A DNA stretch of 7,319 bases from Spirochaeta sp. (GTDB lineage: Bacteria > Spirochaetota > Spirochaetia > DSM-27196 > Alkalispirochaetaceae), in NCBI GenBank assembly GCA_027859055.1, contig JAQIBO010000220.1, forward strand, positions 1 through 7,319, read 5' to 3'. The position numbers were made by a program, and so were the translations under genes. Positions 5,870-7,319 of the stretch are shown piece after piece. Numbering within the stretch: the stretch's first letter is position 1; each line of letters begins with the position of its first letter. The notes under the pieces are model-generated. The model worked only from the letters and a program-made list of their open reading frames with translations. It searched no databases and was not told the DNA's origin.

Positions 5870-7319
5870 ATGATCTCCAAAAACCCACCTCAATCATCAC
5901 TTCTTGTGAAGATTGCGCTTCTTGCGCTGATAATATCCGCAATTGGACCGCTCGCTCTTGCGGCGGAGGGCAATCGCGTTGCTCTGGTGATCGGCAACGG
6001 TGACTACCAGACGCGTACGGTAGCTCCGCTGCGAAACCCGCCCAACGACGCTCAGGATGTGAGCCGTGCACTACAGAATACCGGATTTGAGGTGAGAACC
6101 GTAATCGACGGTACCCGGGAGGAGATGGGGATTGCGATAGAGCAGTTTGGGCGGGATTTGCGTGGGGCTGACGTCGGGCTGTTCTATTTTGCCGGTCATG
6201 GAGTACAGGTTGATGGTACCAACTACCTCATTCCGGTGGATGCCAACCTGCCTGATGCAACCGTGGTTCGGTTCCGAACCGTTGCCGCGGATGAGGTCCT
6301 TGCGTATATGGAGAGCGCGGGGAGTCGCGTCAACCTTTTCTTTCTTGATGCATGCCGTGACAACCCACTTCCCCAGGTATCGCGCACATTGACCCGCGGC
6401 CTTGCACCGGTGACGCGCAGACCACCGGAAACGATGATCGTATATGCGACAGGCGCGAACGACACCGCCGATGACGGGCAAGGGAGAAACAGCCCCTTCA
6501 CCGAAGCGTTTCTGAACCATGTAGGGACGCCCGGACTGGACGTGTATGATCTCTATCGGAACGTGAGCCGAGAGGTGCAAGTGACAACCGACGGCAAACA
6601 GCGACCGGAGCAGTTTGGTAACGTGACCGAGCGGTTTTCGTTCGTCCCCGCTTCGCCCGACGTGGCGACTACCGCCCCGGTACGTCCGGGATTTCAGGTT
6701 GAACGGGCGTTCGGCTCAATTCGCGTGACCGTGGAGACGGCGGGTACGGTGTACCTGGACGGAGAACGGATTGGTGAGCTGGGAGCGGGACAGAGCGCAA
6801 CCCTGAGCGATGTGGAAACGGGAAGCCGGCGGCTCGAGGTGCGCTACGCCGACGGAGAGGGTGAGACGAGTACTGTGACGGTCCGGAGTGGTACGGCGGC
6901 AACGGCAAGGTTCAGCTATGTGGAGCGGTCTGAACCGGAAGGCTACCAAACAGGCGACCGGGGTCCCGCCGGGGGAATCGTGTTCTATGATAAAGGACGG
7001 GAATCTGATGGCTGGCGGTATCTGGAAGCAGCCCCCGAGGATCTTGCCGGTGGTGACCGCGTGAACTGGGATAACGCGATGAGTGCTGCAGGCAGCTTCC
7101 GATCTGGGGGATACAGCGACTGGAGACTGCCGACGAAGGATGAGCTGAATCTGATGTACGATAATCTTCATAGGCAGGGCGTCGGAGGTTTTGCGTCCAG
7201 CTACTACTGGTCTTCCTCGGGGAGCTATTCTAGCAACGCGTGGGGCCAGAACTTCCGCAATGGCTACCAGGACGGCAGCCAGATCAAGACCTACACCGTC
7301 AACACCGGCCTCACCGCCA
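5870..7319 (+). CDS. Exported caspase-like (peptidase C14) protein with PEGA and DUF1566/Lcl_C domains, 3'-truncated by window edge
   Basis: Cysteine peptidase of the caspase/metacaspase clan in a multi-domain exported protein; 483 codons are visible and no stop is reached. A signal peptide (hydrophobic 11-30) is likely cleaved after A31 or A32 (LALA|AEG). The caspase domain (about 35-258) begins NRVALVIGNGDYQ and has the His-Cys dyad: H110 in YFAGHGVQ and C162 in FFLDACRDNP. YATGANDTADDG and RNSPFTEAFL, typical of bacterial members, follow. Both catalytic residues are present, so activity is expected; specificity is unknown. A PEGA-type beta-domain (about 281-349) begins GSIRVTVETAGTVYLDGERI. 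The Lcl_C/DUF1566 domain runs from about 358: GDRGPAGGIVFYDKG, GWRYLEAAPE, SDWRLPTKDEL, YYWSSS. The start is supported by a Shine-Dalgarno sequence and a good promoter. The gene is divergent from the Rpn remnant. An extracytoplasmic processing or recognition role is inferred. The final ~25 codons have an unusual composition. Confidence 0.92.
   Translation, partial: MISKNPPQSSLLVKIALLALIISAIGPLALAAEGNRVALVIGNGDYQTRTVAPLRNPPNDAQDVSRALQNTGFEVRTVIDGTREEMGIAIEQFGRDLRGADVGLFYFAGHGVQVDGTNYLIPVDANLPDATVVRFRTVAADEVLAYMESAGSRVNLFFLDACRDNPLPQVSRTLTRGLAPVTRRPPETMIVYATGANDTADDGQGRNSPFTEAFLNHVGTPGLDVYDLYRNVSREVQVTTDGKQRPEQFGNVTERFSFVPASPDVATTAPVRPGFQVERAFGSIRVTVETAGTVYLDGERIGELGAGQSATLSDVETGSRRLEVRYADGEGETSTVTVRSGTAATARFSYVERSEPEGYQTGDRGPAGGIVFYDKGRESDGWRYLEAAPEDLAGGDRVNWDNAMSAAGSFRSGGYSDWRLPTKDELNLMYDNLHRQGVGGFASSYYWSSSGSYSSNAWGQNFRNGYQDGSQIKTYTVNTGLTA
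7190..7319 (+). other. Candidate hypervariable segment of the Lcl_C domain (possible DGR variable region)
   Basis: Codons 441-483 cover the end of the visible Lcl_C domain. Of codons 409-433, 6 of 25 end in C; of 434-458, 10 of 25; of 459-483, 20 of 25, with the last ten consecutively NNC (Thr, Tyr, Thr, Val, Asn, Thr, Gly, Leu, Thr, Ala). A template of AAC codons changed at adenines gives this kind of pattern in diversity-generating retroelements, and C-terminal lectin-like domains are their usual targets. C-ending codons are also common in this GC-rich genome, and no template repeat or reverse transcriptase is visible, so the call is tentative. Confidence 0.3.

Noticed and set aside
5721..6071. 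Upstream part of the long minus-strand open frame that continues from the Rpn remnant
   Set aside because: It runs antisense to the caspase signal peptide and catalytic domain, has no Rpn-like motifs beyond about 5720, and crosses the caspase promoter; it is a shadow frame.
6071..6580. Minus-strand 169-codon open frame inside the caspase gene
   Set aside because: It is fully antisense to the caspase catalytic domain, which has both catalytic residues and family motifs; no domain is recognisable in the antisense frame.
1..7319. CRISPR array, tRNA, rRNA or insertion-sequence ends
   Set aside because: I saw no regularly spaced direct repeats, no cloverleaf-like segment and no terminal inverted repeats with a transposase; the Rpn remnant is not an insertion sequence in itself.

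Overview
The window is GC-rich bacterial DNA (roughly 60% by eye) with short intergenic gaps and six clear genes, one decaying gene, and a partial gene at each edge-facing end. Taxonomy is inferred and weak. An exported caspase-like protein fused to a DUF1566/Lcl_C domain, plus the C-terminal tail of an Rpn-type (PD-(D/E)XK 'transposase') protein, is a combination I associate with free-living spirochaetes (Spirochaeta/Alkalispirochaeta-like). No rRNA, tRNA or lineage-specific marker is present to settle it.

Layout. 2-556 (+) is the 3' part of a NarL/FixJ response regulator. It converges, with a 7-bp gap, on an MscS-type mechanosensitive channel (564-1664, -). The channel gene is divergent from a YbaK/EbsC-type aminoacyl-tRNA deacylase (1756-2241, +), with a 91-bp shared intergenic region. 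A secreted protein with three PPC-like beta-domains follows (2313-3971, +). It converges on a DUF45/YgjP-type zinc metallopeptidase (3989-4765, -), which lies behind a Dabb-fold small protein (4821-5123, -). After about 240 bp with no convincing gene comes the remnant of an Rpn-family protein (5361-5720, -). Divergent from it is an exported caspase-PEGA-Lcl_C fusion that runs off the right edge (5870-7319, +).

How the genes relate. Most of the left and middle is housekeeping or stress material (signal output, osmotic safety valve, tRNA editing, peptidase) in single-gene units that often face each other, so I see no operon. A recurrent pattern links them: five genes have a TAnnnT -10-like hexamer only 6-7 nt before the start codon and poor Shine-Dalgarno sequences, which suggests leaderless transcripts. 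The caspase gene differs, with a perfect TATAAT, an upstream -35, a leader of about 30 nt and a good Shine-Dalgarno sequence. Its promoter overlaps two abutting inverted repeats.

The most interesting region is the right end. The last part of the Lcl_C domain (C-type-lectin-like fold, as I recall its classification) shows an abrupt change in codon pattern: 20 of the last 25 visible codons end in C, including ten in a row. Together with the C-terminal position and fold, this is compatible with the variable region of a diversity-generating retroelement. The required template repeat and reverse transcriptase would lie outside the window, so this remains a hypothesis.
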